A stretch of 64,000 nt of DNA from Streptomyces sp. NA04227. GTDB lineage: Bacteria; Actinomycetota; Actinomycetes; Streptomycetales; Streptomycetaceae. Numbering within the stretch: position 1 is the first letter of the stretch; the number at the start of each line of letters is the position of its first letter. The notes beneath the pieces are model-generated. The model saw only the letters and a list, made by a program, of their open reading frames with translations, was not told where the DNA came from and did no database searches. Location of the stretch: positions 3,523,001 through 3,587,000 of the forward strand of contig NZ_CP054918.1 in assembly GCF_013364195.1 (NCBI RefSeq). The letters run 5' to 3'. Below, piece after piece: positions 18,309-26,611 of the stretch. The position numbers and the translations under genes are program-made.

Positions 18309-18382
18309 GCGGGTGTAGTTTAATGGTAGAACATCAGCTTCCCAAGCTGAGAGCGCGAGTTCGATTCTCGTCACCCGCTCCA
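18309..18382 (+). tRNA. tRNA-Gly(CCC)
   Basis: Acceptor GCGGGTG pairs perfectly with CACCCGC. The D-arm GTTT/GAAC encloses AATGGTA. The anticodon stem TCAGC/GCTGA closes the loop TTCCCAA, giving anticodon CCC. The T-arm carries TTCGATT. The encoded CCA is at 18380-18382. A hairpin terminator follows 5 bp later. tRNA genes are common integration sites of actinomycete elements, and the sequence immediately downstream is accessory. Confidence 0.97.
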
Positions 18383-18387
18383 TGTTG

Positions 18388-18414
18388 AAGCTCCAGGTCA
18401 GCGACCTGGGGCTT
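18388..18414 (+). terminator. tRNA-Gly terminator
   Basis: Stem AAGCTCCAGGTC/GACCTGGGGCTT (12 bp with one G-T pair) with loop AGC, followed by GTTTGTTA. It starts 5 bp after the CCA end. Confidence 0.85.
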
Positions 18415-18867
18415 GTTTGTTATCGAGGCCAATTTGAGGGTGGCGCCCCCCACGTGCCCTATGTGGCGCACAGGTAGCAGCCTCGAGCGCGTCCGGGCGC
18501 CACTCCACTCCCTCCGGCATCGAATCGTCTCGAATATTGAGACGCAATCCATGTGAGCCGGTCACCATTGGCAGCGCAGCAGGTGAAGTCGCCATCGCAA
18601 AGGGGCTGTTACTCCCCGGCCGTAGCTATGCAGTATCAGGGCGATCGCTGCTCGGTTCACGCTCCGGCGCCAAGCCCGGTGCCTTATCTCCGTGACCATG
18701 CCGGAGATAAAGAGCCTCGTCAGGGTGCCGCAGCAACCTCGCGCGCCGCCAGGCCACGTCGAAGCTCACGCCCTCTCGGCTATTCCGCATGATCCACAGC
18801 GCGCGCCAGCTGGTCAGCGGGGACAACAAGCAGCGGAGGAGGGTGAGCCCGGCTTCGTTTCCACGCT
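18415..18867. other. Gene-poor stretch between tRNA and operon
   Basis: About 450 bp with only low-quality open frames. A minus-strand frame antisense to the tRNA is an artefact. I see no motif, repeat or promoter that I can defend. It could be decayed element sequence. Confidence 0.4.
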
Positions 18868-19626
18868 TCACGCCGACCTCCCCGGTGAGGCTTCGCAAAG
18901 CGTGGCAGGGAGCTGCTCTGCCAGCTCCTTCTCCCCGTACTCCTCAAACATCCCACGGACCGTGTGCAGGAGATCACTTCGGTCCTCCGCAGTGAGGTTG
19001 GCGAGGAAGGCGTGCACGAGTTGGGCGACCACCACCCATTGCGCCTGCGGATGCCACTGCTGGACGTCTCGCACGATCTCGTCGACGTCGATGCCCGGCG
19101 GCAGAGCGCCATGCTGCGCGTTCTGCTCCAGCATCAGATAGAGCCGGGCCGTCGCCGGCGTGCGCAGGACCTCGTCCTGCATGAATCTAATCCGGGCCGC
19201 GGTCTGCTGCCGTGCGAGGTCTTCGAGAGCGGCTTCGCGACGCAGCTGAGCCATGCGCTCAGCGCTGGAGAGAGTGTGGTCGTCGACGTGAAGCGAGACC
19301 TGAGCCCATAGGATCTCGATGCCCTCTGTCTGCCATCGCGTTCGGCGTCGCAGCTCGTAGTTGATGTCCTGCTCCGTGGCCTCCGCCCGCAGAACGCTGC
19401 GTTGTTTGGCTATGTCCTGGGCCAGCAGTCTTACCTGCCGTCCGGCATCGCCGCAGTCAGTCGTGGTGCTCGGCCTGTCGGCAGGTCGGCACCATTCGAC
19501 TCGCATGGTGGCGGTGAAGGTCAGCTCGTCGTCGCTGCTGTCCAGGGAGTCCCGGTACTCGCTGACCCATGTCGGCCGTTCGGCTCTCCGGCCGTTGGCG
19601 TCGCCTCGGCGCATGAGGGGGCTCAC
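18868..19626 (-). CDS. Third gene of the element operon: helical protein of unknown function
   Basis: 252 aa starting at GTG 19626, which overlaps the upstream gene's stop (GTGA), so it is translationally coupled. The N-terminal third (LTFTATMRVEWCRPADRP) looks beta-rich. The middle is long and helical with charged heptads (QTEGIEILWAQVSLHVDD, then MAQLRREAALEDLARQQTAARIRFMQ), resembling the helical part of SPFH/band-7 proteins. The C-terminus is helical (VVAQLVHAFLANLTAEDR). There is no signal or membrane segment. The SPFH-like idea is inference; I do not recognise a family with certainty. Its tight coupling to the P-loop protein implies they act in one complex or pathway. Confidence 0.75.
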   Translation of the reverse strand: MSPLMRRGDANGRRAERPTWVSEYRDSLDSSDDELTFTATMRVEWCRPADRPSTTTDCGDAGRQVRLLAQDIAKQRSVLRAEATEQDINYELRRRTRWQTEGIEILWAQVSLHVDDHTLSSAERMAQLRREAALEDLARQQTAARIRFMQDEVLRTPATARLYLMLEQNAQHGALPPGIDVDEIVRDVQQWHPQAQWVVVAQLVHAFLANLTAEDRSDLLHTVRGMFEEYGEKELAEQLPATLCEASPGRSA

Positions 19627-21992
19627 ACTCCGTCCGACCGACTGGCTGCTCGCGGGTGGTATCTGGCGACGGAGCGACTTCGGTCGTGGTCCAGAAGATC
19701 CAGCAGTTCGTGCCTCAGCCGTACCCGGTCCGCATCGACGTTCGGGGCAGGCGCAGGTTCCCAGGCATATAAGAGATCACGCAGCTGATAGCGCAGCCGG
19801 CGCCCCAGTGCTGAGTCTGCCGCGCTGACGGCTCCACGGAGCACTCCGAAGATCAGGGGCCGAAGGCTGGGGTTGCCGTGAGCCGCGTCCATCCAGAGGT
19901 TTACGGCCTCTGTGGGTTCCTCCTCATCAGCTTCAATCGTCAGAAGCGCGCCCCAACAGACGGACAGGTCGTCAAGCGAAGGCTGGAAACCGCCCTCCTC
20001 GTTGTCGCTCAGGAGCAATGAGGGCACCTTGTCGTCGGGCTCATAGCCCTGCGAGACCAGCGTTGCGAGGGCAGCGAACGAGCGGCGGCCGGACGCTCTG
20101 CGATCGGAGTCGGGCGCGCACCACTTGGTGATCGAGGTGAACAGGCTCTTGCGGGCCGAGGGTTCGGACCAGATCGTGCGTACGGCTGCGCCGACCGACT
20201 CCTGCACTCCGAAGTCCGTGGACCCCGCGGCGTATCCCAGGCGCAGCAGCGCCTTGGCTGTGTTTCGGCGTCCGAACTCGCGTGCGCACACATCTACGGT
20301 CAGCTTCTGCAGTTCTGGGGTGCTGCCTGCCTTGGACCAGCGCAGAAGGAGCTCGTGAACGAAGCGCCCCATTGTTGGGTGAAGGGCGGCGGCAGAGACC
20401 AGGTCAGTAGCCGCCGACCAGAGGTTCTTGTCCTTCTGCCAGGCCGAGATGATCTGTTCGAGGGGATCCGCCTTCCGGTGGTGAGTGGCCCACCGCACGG
20501 CGAAGGCCCCCACTCGGTTCGCCAGCAGCAACCGCTCCTCGGGAGTGAACGTTTCCAGGAAGTCCGTTGTTTTGGTCGTGGGCGCGTCGGCCATCCAGGA
20601 CAGGAAGGTCTTGCGCGCCGGGGGACGGTCGATCCAGAAGTAGCTGAGGACAGCGTCGTCCCATCCGGGGCGGGCAAAGTCGATGGTGTCGTTTGTCGGA
20701 TCAAGCTCAGCTTCGATCTCTGACACCATCTCGACAACGCCGGGCTCTTCCTGCCCCCGCAACGAAACGGGCTTCCCGAAGAGGCGGCACAAGGCTGCGG
20801 TCTGTGCGTACACGTGGGCAACGGTCGCGTTGCGGAGCAGTGCGGCGACGAGCAGGAAGTTCCGCTGGAAGCTGGTCCGCCCCTTTCTGCTATGCCACTC
20901 CAGTAGCTCCGTCCGCCACGCGGTGCGTGCTTGGACGACGCTCAGGACCTTCGCATGGAAACCGTCGGGGTCGGAATCCGAGACGGCGACCAGCGACTTG
21001 GAGCCTTCGGCCTTGAGAATATGGCCGACTGTCTCCAGTACGTCGGACGGTGACTGCCCTTCCAGCAACTTCACGATGCGCTCATCAGCAAGCCACCGTG
21101 ATGCGTCAAGGTCTGGCGGTGCCTCGGCCCTGAGCCACGTCTCGGCGACCGCACGGCCGTCCGGTCGCTTCAACGGCGGTACCACGCCGGCGGGCGCGTC
21201 ACCGCCGATCCGCTGCCATTGCTCCGGTGTCGTCAGCACGATCAGCCGCGACGACCGGCTAAGAAGGGTCCTTTGGACTTCGAACAGAGACGCGCCGAAG
21301 TCGCCGCCGACCTCGAAGGTGTCCTCATCCGAGGGCAGCTCCAGCAAGTAGCCGGCGTTCTCGTCCCTCGGCAAGCGGTGCAAAGGGAATCGTTCAGAGC
21401 TGCCAAAGCTCAGAGGCCCTACCTTGGCCCCGGTACGGAGCTGCAGGTCAGCCAGGAGAGCGTGAGCCGTGAACGTCCTCCCTGTTCCGGGCTCGCGTAG
21501 GAGGACAAGCACCGCACCAGGGTTTTCGAGCGCCTTAGACGCTTCCTCGTAGCCATCAGGAGGGGCAAACACTGCGCGGACCGTTTCGAGGTACCGCTTG
21601 GGCAGTTCCGAGTGTTCGAGTAGCTGCCCCAAGATCGCGGTCAGTTTGACAGCATTCATCTCGCCGAAGTTAAAGAGCGCTTCCTGGCGCAGTTCGGCGA
21701 CGGCTGCACGCAGGACGCCGCGCATGCGCTGGATGGCAGGGTCGTCTTCTGCAACCTTCGCCTCCCGCGAAGGAACAACATCGCTGCCAGAGTCGCCATG
21801 TGCGGTCTGCGCATCGACGGTGCTCTCGCGCCCATCATGGGCCCCCGGCAGTTCCCTTTCCGGTTGATCAGCAGGGTCGCGCCCTTCCCTCCCTCTTTCG
21901 ACCACGTCGCCCTGCGGAGGCCAGCCTTCATCGTGACGCGGCTGGTCCGGCCAGTCAGAGCTGGAGTGATCGCCAGGCATGACGGAATCCAT
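19623..21992 (-). CDS. Second gene of the element operon: large P-loop protein with altered Walker A
   Basis: 789 aa from ATG 21992, with a GGGGGA site 6 bases upstream. Residues 1-80 are acidic and low-complexity. At about 166-174 the segment VLLREPGTGRTFTAHALL lies where a P-loop would be, but the essential Lys of GxGK[ST] is Arg. This G-x-G-R-T form recurs in a group of Streptomyces STAND-like proteins. A strand SSRLIVLTTPEQW follows at about 250-265, where AAA/STAND proteins have their Walker B/sensor strand. The remaining 500 residues are alpha-helical, suggestive of a sensor or repeat scaffold. It is cytosolic. It may bind nucleotide weakly or have no ATPase activity. Confidence 0.8.
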   Translation of the reverse strand: MDSVMPGDHSSSDWPDQPRHDEGWPPQGDVVERGREGRDPADQPERELPGAHDGRESTVDAQTAHGDSGSDVVPSREAKVAEDDPAIQRMRGVLRAAVAELRQEALFNFGEMNAVKLTAILGQLLEHSELPKRYLETVRAVFAPPDGYEEASKALENPGAVLVLLREPGTGRTFTAHALLADLQLRTGAKVGPLSFGSSERFPLHRLPRDENAGYLLELPSDEDTFEVGGDFGASLFEVQRTLLSRSSRLIVLTTPEQWQRIGGDAPAGVVPPLKRPDGRAVAETWLRAEAPPDLDASRWLADERIVKLLEGQSPSDVLETVGHILKAEGSKSLVAVSDSDPDGFHAKVLSVVQARTAWRTELLEWHSRKGRTSFQRNFLLVAALLRNATVAHVYAQTAALCRLFGKPVSLRGQEEPGVVEMVSEIEAELDPTNDTIDFARPGWDDAVLSYFWIDRPPARKTFLSWMADAPTTKTTDFLETFTPEERLLLANRVGAFAVRWATHHRKADPLEQIISAWQKDKNLWSAATDLVSAAALHPTMGRFVHELLLRWSKAGSTPELQKLTVDVCAREFGRRNTAKALLRLGYAAGSTDFGVQESVGAAVRTIWSEPSARKSLFTSITKWCAPDSDRRASGRRSFAALATLVSQGYEPDDKVPSLLLSDNEEGGFQPSLDDLSVCWGALLTIEADEEEPTEAVNLWMDAAHGNPSLRPLIFGVLRGAVSAADSALGRRLRYQLRDLLYAWEPAPAPNVDADRVRLRHELLDLLDHDRSRSVARYHPRAASRSDGV

Positions 21993-22033
21993 GTTCGTCC
22001 CCCTTGCGAGTCGCGGACCTTCAACTACGACGG

Positions 22034-22603
22034 CTAAAGGAGGTCGTCAATCACGGCCCCGGTCGCCTCTCCACCCGGGTGCACGACTTGGACGTCGTGC
22101 TCGACCTCGACACTCGCGCGGTGAGACACACGACCACCCCTGAAACCAGTGGACTTGCCGTGCACATCTCCAGCGCGCGCCACCACTCGGACACCACTGG
22201 TCGGCCGGTCCTCACCGACGAAGGTGATGCGTCGCCCGTAGACGTCTTCGAGAACGGCACGCAGCCTGCCGAGGTTGCGACGCAACCGATCGTCCTGACC
22301 GTCGATGAGCTGCTCGTTCTCGGCATAGAGCCCCAGCAGCTCCACTAGCGAGTCCAGGCGCTCAGCACGCTCAGCAGTCAGACGCTCCAGTTCGAAGTCC
22401 AGCGGGTTCCCTGGGTCCCCGACGACCACGGCAGGCACCACCTCCGGTGGGCGCTCTTCATCGGCGTTCCGCCGCGCTGCCCGCCGGTCGAGAACCACCT
22501 CGGCACGTCGGTACAGGAAGCCGATGGCCTGGGTGAGAGCGGAGGTGGCTAACACTGGGAACGCGAACGCATCGCTCAACGTCAATCCCCCCTCGTGATC
22601 CAC
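22034..22603 (-). CDS. First gene of the element operon: small protein with Gly/Val-patterned tail
   Basis: 189 aa from GTG 22603, with GAAGGG 6-7 bases upstream. The frame opens earlier but those residues lack a ribosome site. Near the N-terminus is a moderately hydrophobic stretch (LSDAFAFPVLATSALTQAIGFLY) that may be a membrane anchor or a buried helix. The middle is coiled-coil-like (FELERLTAERAERLDSLVELL). The C-terminal 60 residues follow a spaced glycine/valine pattern (AGDVHGKSTGFRGG, then VEVEHDVQVVHPGG) similar to the VHG motif before the NACHT domain of the gene at 2579. The gap to the next gene is 41 bp. Function unknown. Confidence 0.75.
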   Translation of the reverse strand: MDHEGGLTLSDAFAFPVLATSALTQAIGFLYRRAEVVLDRRAARRNADEERPPEVVPAVVVGDPGNPLDFELERLTAERAERLDSLVELLGLYAENEQLIDGQDDRLRRNLGRLRAVLEDVYGRRITFVGEDRPTSGVRVVARAGDVHGKSTGFRGGRVSHRASVEVEHDVQVVHPGGEATGAVIDDLL

Positions 22604-22950
22604 TCCGCACCCTTCAGTAACGGTACGGAGGCGCATGTATTCATAATGCGACGATCGCTGCTCACGAAATGAGCGAGTTGCTAGAGATGACCTAAACATG
22701 ACGTCGATGTGAAAAGCGGAATGTGCTCTGCGAAGTGAGCCGTGCCTGCTGGAGATCCAGTCACAGCCTGCGCATTCATCCGCTCCCAGACCTTGCTAGG
22801 CGGTGCCTATGGGCAGCAAGAACGTTCCTGGAGCTATGCCCCTCTTCCATGTGGTTCGACCGAAAGCCGACTGTTGACAGCGATTGCACCCACAAGATGG
22901 CATGCGCTGCAAAGCCGACAGAGTCCAGGGTGAGTTGTTCAGTCATGGCC
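22604..22950. other. Upstream region of the three-gene operon
   Basis: About 350 bp with no supported gene. It contains the operon's likely promoter (reading leftward) and a small inverted repeat GCTCA/TGAGC around a 5-base loop near 22668-22682. Confidence 0.4.
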
Positions 22951-23218
22951 CTACCGCGCTCGGGCCTTCACTTCGGGATCCCCCCCCTGGGCCAGCCTCC
23001 GCTGATGCTTCACCGTCGAGTGCTGATAGATCAGCTGCGCCCTCTCCGAGGACTGGCCGGCGCGGGCCATGGGATCCTTGAGTTTGGCGCCGGTGTCAGC
23101 GGCGAGGGTGTTGCCGGTGAGGCGGAGATCGTAGAAGCGGAAGTTGCTCGGCATGCCGACCGTGGTCCGGGCCTTCCGCCACTTGCGGCCGAAGGTCGAG
23201 CGGCGGAATGGGGCACCC
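22951..23218 (-). pseudogene. Tyrosine integrase, C-terminal fragment
   Basis: About 89 codons matching only the end of actinomycete tyrosine recombinases: GAPFRRSTFGRKWRKAR, FRFYDLRLTGNTLAADTGA, MARAGQSS, LIYQHST. The nucleophile Tyr of LIYQH is kept, but RHTG has become RLTG and the conserved GHSS has become GQSS, and the N-terminal two thirds are absent. It cannot be an active recombinase. It is the strongest evidence that the region after tRNA-Gly was once an integrative element. Confidence 0.8.
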
Positions 23219-23506
23219 CTTAAGTCATACGAGACGACTGCAACCGCCCGCCACGGCAAGCCTGCCCACCGAAAGGCCGAGGGCCCAGAAAAGGAGCTCG
23301 AAAGCTACCCGAACGACGGCAGTAGCCGGAGCAGGCCCGGATCGAACTCCTGAAACGGTGCTCCAAGAGCGGCGACGACTCCACCCGCTGCGGCCGCTAC
23401 GCTCGGACTTGCGAGCGAAGCCGCCCGACTCATGACGAACCACCGAGCCCACGTCGTACCCGTTGCGCTGGCCCTGGCCAATCCACCATGACAGCGAGAG
23501 GTTTGA

Positions 23507-23866
23507 CTCGACCCGTCGGCGTTCGAAGACCTGGACCATGTCTTCCACACACTCGTTGACGACTTCTGCGACGCAGACGAGCCAGAGCGGTACCTCGGCG
23601 TCAGCCTCCGAAGCGACGAAGAGGTCGTCCTGATGAGAGAGCGCCGGTGACGCGCTCAACGCCGCGGCGGCCGAGGCGCCCAACGACACCGACGCGGAGT
23701 ACCTCCAGGCATCTGCTGGCCAGAGGTCATTGCCATCGCCGGACGCCTCGCTCAGGTCATGCTTGCGAACGACCTAAGGGAACTTGCCGTGCTGCTCGAC
23801 GACGCGCGCCGCGCCAGACCCGACAGGGACGCCGAACCGGCAGACGCGACCGGGGCCACCGGGTAG
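23507..23866 (+). pseudogene. Frameshifted remnant of an unknown gene
   Basis: Three consecutive frames join into one sensible protein. Frame A runs 23507-23650 (AFEDLDHVFHTLVDDFCDAD...YLGVSLRSDEEVVLMR). A second frame runs about 23640-23715 (SAGDALNAAAAEAPNDTDAEY LQAS). Frame A returns at 23723-23866 (EVIAIAGRLAQVMLANDLRE LAVLLDDARRARPD) to a TAG stop. Two compensating indels break it, and no start codon is evident upstream. It is probably a decayed element gene. Sequencing error at both points is less likely but possible. Confidence 0.65.
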
Positions 23867-24187
23867 AGGCCCGAACGCTGACCGGGGACAGCCGCCTAGA
23901 GGGCTGCACACCCCAGCCACACGGAGATCGCGGGCGCCCACAGCGAGGCTGCCCTGCCGGTGAGTTCGGACCGGCTCACCGCCCCCGTCGCAGGCACCTG
24001 GCACCTGGCACCTGGCACCTGGCACCTGGCACCTGGCACACCATCAGCCACCCAACTCCCCTGCCCAGACAAGTGGTTGATGTGATTCCGCACGAACCCG
24101 CTACCGCGAGCGATCACGCGAATGGCACGATCAGCGCGGCTTACTCATCTTGTGCCCATCTCCCGAAGAAAGTGTGAACTTCAGCAG
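23867..24187. other. Intergenic region at the element's right side
   Basis: 321 bp holding the 7-bp repeat at 23994-24035 and the upstream region of the Fn3 gene. No gene or att copy of the tRNA was found. Confidence 0.5.
23994..24035. repeat. Perfect 7-bp tandem repeat (GCACCTG) x6
   Basis: Six identical head-to-tail copies of gcacctg plus a partial seventh, non-coding. Confidence 0.95.
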
Positions 24188-26464
24188 ATGCGAAGATCCC
24201 TCGGCGCGGCGCGCCGAACCGCCGGTGCGGCCGTGCTTTCCGTGGCCACCGCTCTCACCGGATTCGCCTTCCCCACCACCGCGCAGGCCGCCGTGACCTG
24301 CGCGGCCGGCGTGTGGAAGGCCCAGTACTACGCCAACACCGCCTTCTCCGGAACCCCGAAGTCCACCGTCTGCGACACCTCCATCGCCGAGAACTACGGC
24401 ACCGGTGACCCCGCGGGCGTCACCCTGCCGCGGGACAACTTCGGTGTTCGCTGGAGCACGACGCGCGACTTCGGCTCCGGCGGCCCCTTCGACCTCACCG
24501 TCTCCGCTCAGGACGGGGCGCGCGTCTACCTCGACGGGGTCCGCAAGATCGACCTGTGGCGCAACGTCACCTGGGACCAGAAGAAGACGGTCCGCCTCAC
24601 CGTCCCGCGCGGGAACCACACCCTGCGCGTGGACTTCGCCGCCTACACCGGCACCGCCAACATCGCCTTCGGCTACAAGCCCGTCATCGGCGCCACCCAC
24701 GACAAGACGGCACCGCTGACCCCGGCCGGTCTGAAGGCCACTTACGCGGCCTCCACCCTGAAGACGAGCCTGTCCTGGTCCCGCAACCACGAGATGGACC
24801 TGGCCGGTTACCGCCTCTACCGCCGCACCGGCAGCAACGGCGCCTGGAGCCTGCGCAACACCACGCCGCTCACCGGCAACACGTACACCGACGCGCCCCC
24901 GGCCACCGGCGCCACCTACGAGTACGCCCTGCGTGCCGTCGACCGCTCCGGCAACCTCTCCCCACTGACTTCCGTGGCGCGCGTCGTCAGCACCGACAAG
25001 ACGGCCCCTGCCACCCCCACCGGACTCACCGCCGCGTACGACGAGTCCGCCGGTGCCCGGCTCTCCTGGTCGCCGGTGAGCGGGGCCGGTTCCTACGAGG
25101 TGCAGCGATCCCTCGCACCCGAGGGGCCGTTCTCCTCCCTCGGCGTCCCCACGCAGAGCGCCGCCCTGACCGACGTCAGCGCCACCGCGGGCTCCACCTA
25201 CCACTACCGGGTGCGAGCCCTGGACGGCGCGGGCAACAGCTCGCCGTACTCCGCGCCCTTCCGGCTCGACGTGCCCGAGGCACCCGAGGCCAAGCCCCTG
25301 CCGCCGGCGAATGTCTCCGCCAACGGCTGGGTCGACCGCAACACCGTCGGCTGGCGGTACGACGGTGACGCGGCCCACCGCTTCCACGTCTACGCCGCCG
25401 AGTCGGCCGCCGGCCCGTGGACCCGGCTGACCGAATCCCCGGTCACCGGCCCCGCCTACGACGACTTCGCGGCGCCCGTCGGGCAGGTCCGTCACTACCA
25501 GGTCAGGACGGTCACCGCGCTGGGCACGGAGTCGGACCCGTCGGCGACGGCCTCGGCCACCCGCACCGGCGACGTCACTGCGCCGCACATGCCGTACGGC
25601 CTGGACGCGTGGAACGGCACCGATGGCGTGCACCTCTCCTGGACGGCCAACACCGACGACACGGATCACTACCTCGTGATGCGCAAGCCGATGTTCGGCG
25701 CGTGGGAGCAGATCGCCGTGGTGCGGGACGCCAAGTACCTGGACGCCGCCATCCCGGCCGACGTGCAGTACGGCTACACCGTCCGCGCCGTCGACGCGGC
25801 CGGCAACGTCTCCCCCATGCCCGAGCCCGGCTACGGCACCGTCTACGGCAAGCGCCTGCCGGTCCACGAGAAGCCCGCCGCGCCCGCCTCGCTGACCGCG
25901 ACACCCGAGAACGGCAACGTCAAGGTGGAGTGGACCGCGAGCACGTCGACCGATGTGGCCGGCTACTACGTCTACCGCACCACCTCGTCGGACCCCACGT
26001 CGGCCTACGCGGTCTCCCCGCTCATCACCGGCACGACGTTCACCAACGAGAACGTGCCCGCGGGCAAGACCTGGCACTACGTGGTGCGCGCCGTCAGCAC
26101 GCGCAGCCTGTGGTCCGACTTCTCGCCGATGGCTCAGGTCACCATTCCCTGTCCGCCCATGACCGCACCGGCCACCCCCCGGATCACCGGAGGCGGCAGG
26201 GGCGCGGACTACGTCCGGCTCAACTGGGAGGTCGGCGCGTGCGATCAGGGTGCCACCGTCTCGTACAACGTCTACCGCTCCACGTCCGCCGCGGACGTCT
26301 TCACCCCTGAGCGCCGCATCGCTTCGGGCGTGACGGCTCTGACGTACACGGACCCGGCCCTGCCACGGGCGTACTACTACTACGTCGTCACGGCCGTGGC
26401 CGCCGACGGCACCGAATCGGCCCCGCAGGCCAAGCCGTTCGAGATCTCACTGATGGCACCCTGA
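24188..26464 (+). CDS. Secreted PA14-like / multi-Fn3 protein
   Basis: 758 aa from ATG 24188, where the signal peptide begins (RRSLGAARRTAGAAV ... FPTTAQA). An upstream in-frame ATG at 24122 would add residues incompatible with a signal. Residues about 40-180 form a PA14-like beta-sandwich (WKAQYYANTAFSG, FGVRWSTT, DGARVYLDGVRKID, HTLRVDFAAY TGTANIAF). Six fibronectin type III modules follow, marked by repeated DKTAP.TP.GL starts and SWSPV / YRLYRRTGS strands. No catalytic domain is visible. It is probably an extracellular carbohydrate- or protein-binding scaffold. The ribosome site is weak. Confidence 0.88.
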   Translation: MRRSLGAARRTAGAAVLSVATALTGFAFPTTAQAAVTCAAGVWKAQYYANTAFSGTPKSTVCDTSIAENYGTGDPAGVTLPRDNFGVRWSTTRDFGSGGPFDLTVSAQDGARVYLDGVRKIDLWRNVTWDQKKTVRLTVPRGNHTLRVDFAAYTGTANIAFGYKPVIGATHDKTAPLTPAGLKATYAASTLKTSLSWSRNHEMDLAGYRLYRRTGSNGAWSLRNTTPLTGNTYTDAPPATGATYEYALRAVDRSGNLSPLTSVARVVSTDKTAPATPTGLTAAYDESAGARLSWSPVSGAGSYEVQRSLAPEGPFSSLGVPTQSAALTDVSATAGSTYHYRVRALDGAGNSSPYSAPFRLDVPEAPEAKPLPPANVSANGWVDRNTVGWRYDGDAAHRFHVYAAESAAGPWTRLTESPVTGPAYDDFAAPVGQVRHYQVRTVTALGTESDPSATASATRTGDVTAPHMPYGLDAWNGTDGVHLSWTANTDDTDHYLVMRKPMFGAWEQIAVVRDAKYLDAAIPADVQYGYTVRAVDAAGNVSPMPEPGYGTVYGKRLPVHEKPAAPASLTATPENGNVKVEWTASTSTDVAGYYVYRTTSSDPTSAYAVSPLITGTTFTNENVPAGKTWHYVVRAVSTRSLWSDFSPMAQVTIPCPPMTAPATPRITGGGRGADYVRLNWEVGACDQGATVSYNVYRSTSAADVFTPERRIASGVTALTYTDPALPRAYYYYVVTAVAADGTESAPQAKPFEISLMAP

Positions 26465-26465
26465 C

Positions 26466-26503
26466 GCCCGGTTCGGTCTCGTGGGCCCGGTTCGGTCTCA
26501 TGG
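26466..26503. repeat. 19-bp tandem repeat x2 directly after a stop codon
   Basis: Two copies of gcccggttcggtctc(g/a)tgg start one base after the Fn3 gene's TGA. An inverted repeat around cggacgc/gcgtccg (about 26515-26540) follows and probably acts as terminator. Confidence 0.85.
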
Positions 26504-26611
26504 GCCCGCGTCGTCCGGACGCCCTCGTGCGTCCGGGCGGCGCGGGCCTTCGTCCGTCCGGGCGGCGGGGGCCTTGACCTCGACCTTGCTTTAGGTACAA
26601 CACTCGGGCAC

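Larger units (their letters stand above)
18309..24100. mobile_element. Probable decayed integrated element at tRNA-Gly
   Basis: From the 3' end of tRNA-Gly(CCC) to about 24.1 kb the content changes. There is a visibly more A/T-containing three-gene operon, a tyrosine-integrase C-terminal fragment (22951-23218), a frameshifted remnant gene (23507-23866), and long stretches without genes. This fits a genomic island that used the tRNA as attB and lost its integrase. I looked for a copy of the tRNA 3' end (such as TTCGATTCTCGTCACCCGC) at the far side and found none, so the right boundary is only estimated. The first ordinary gene after it is the Fn3 protein at 24188. Confidence 0.5.

Noticed and set aside
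18334..18552. Small minus-strand frame overlapping tRNA-Gly
   Set aside because: Its end (GDENRTRALSLGS type) is the well-known false protein produced by reading the antisense of tRNA genes.
23994..24035. CRISPR array
   Set aside because: The 7-bp units are head to tail with no spacers. No repeat-spacer pattern or cas gene exists in the window.
23000..24100. attR copy of the tRNA-Gly 3' end
   Set aside because: I searched by eye for TTCGATTCTCGTCACCCGC and shorter pieces and found only chance 6-8 base matches.
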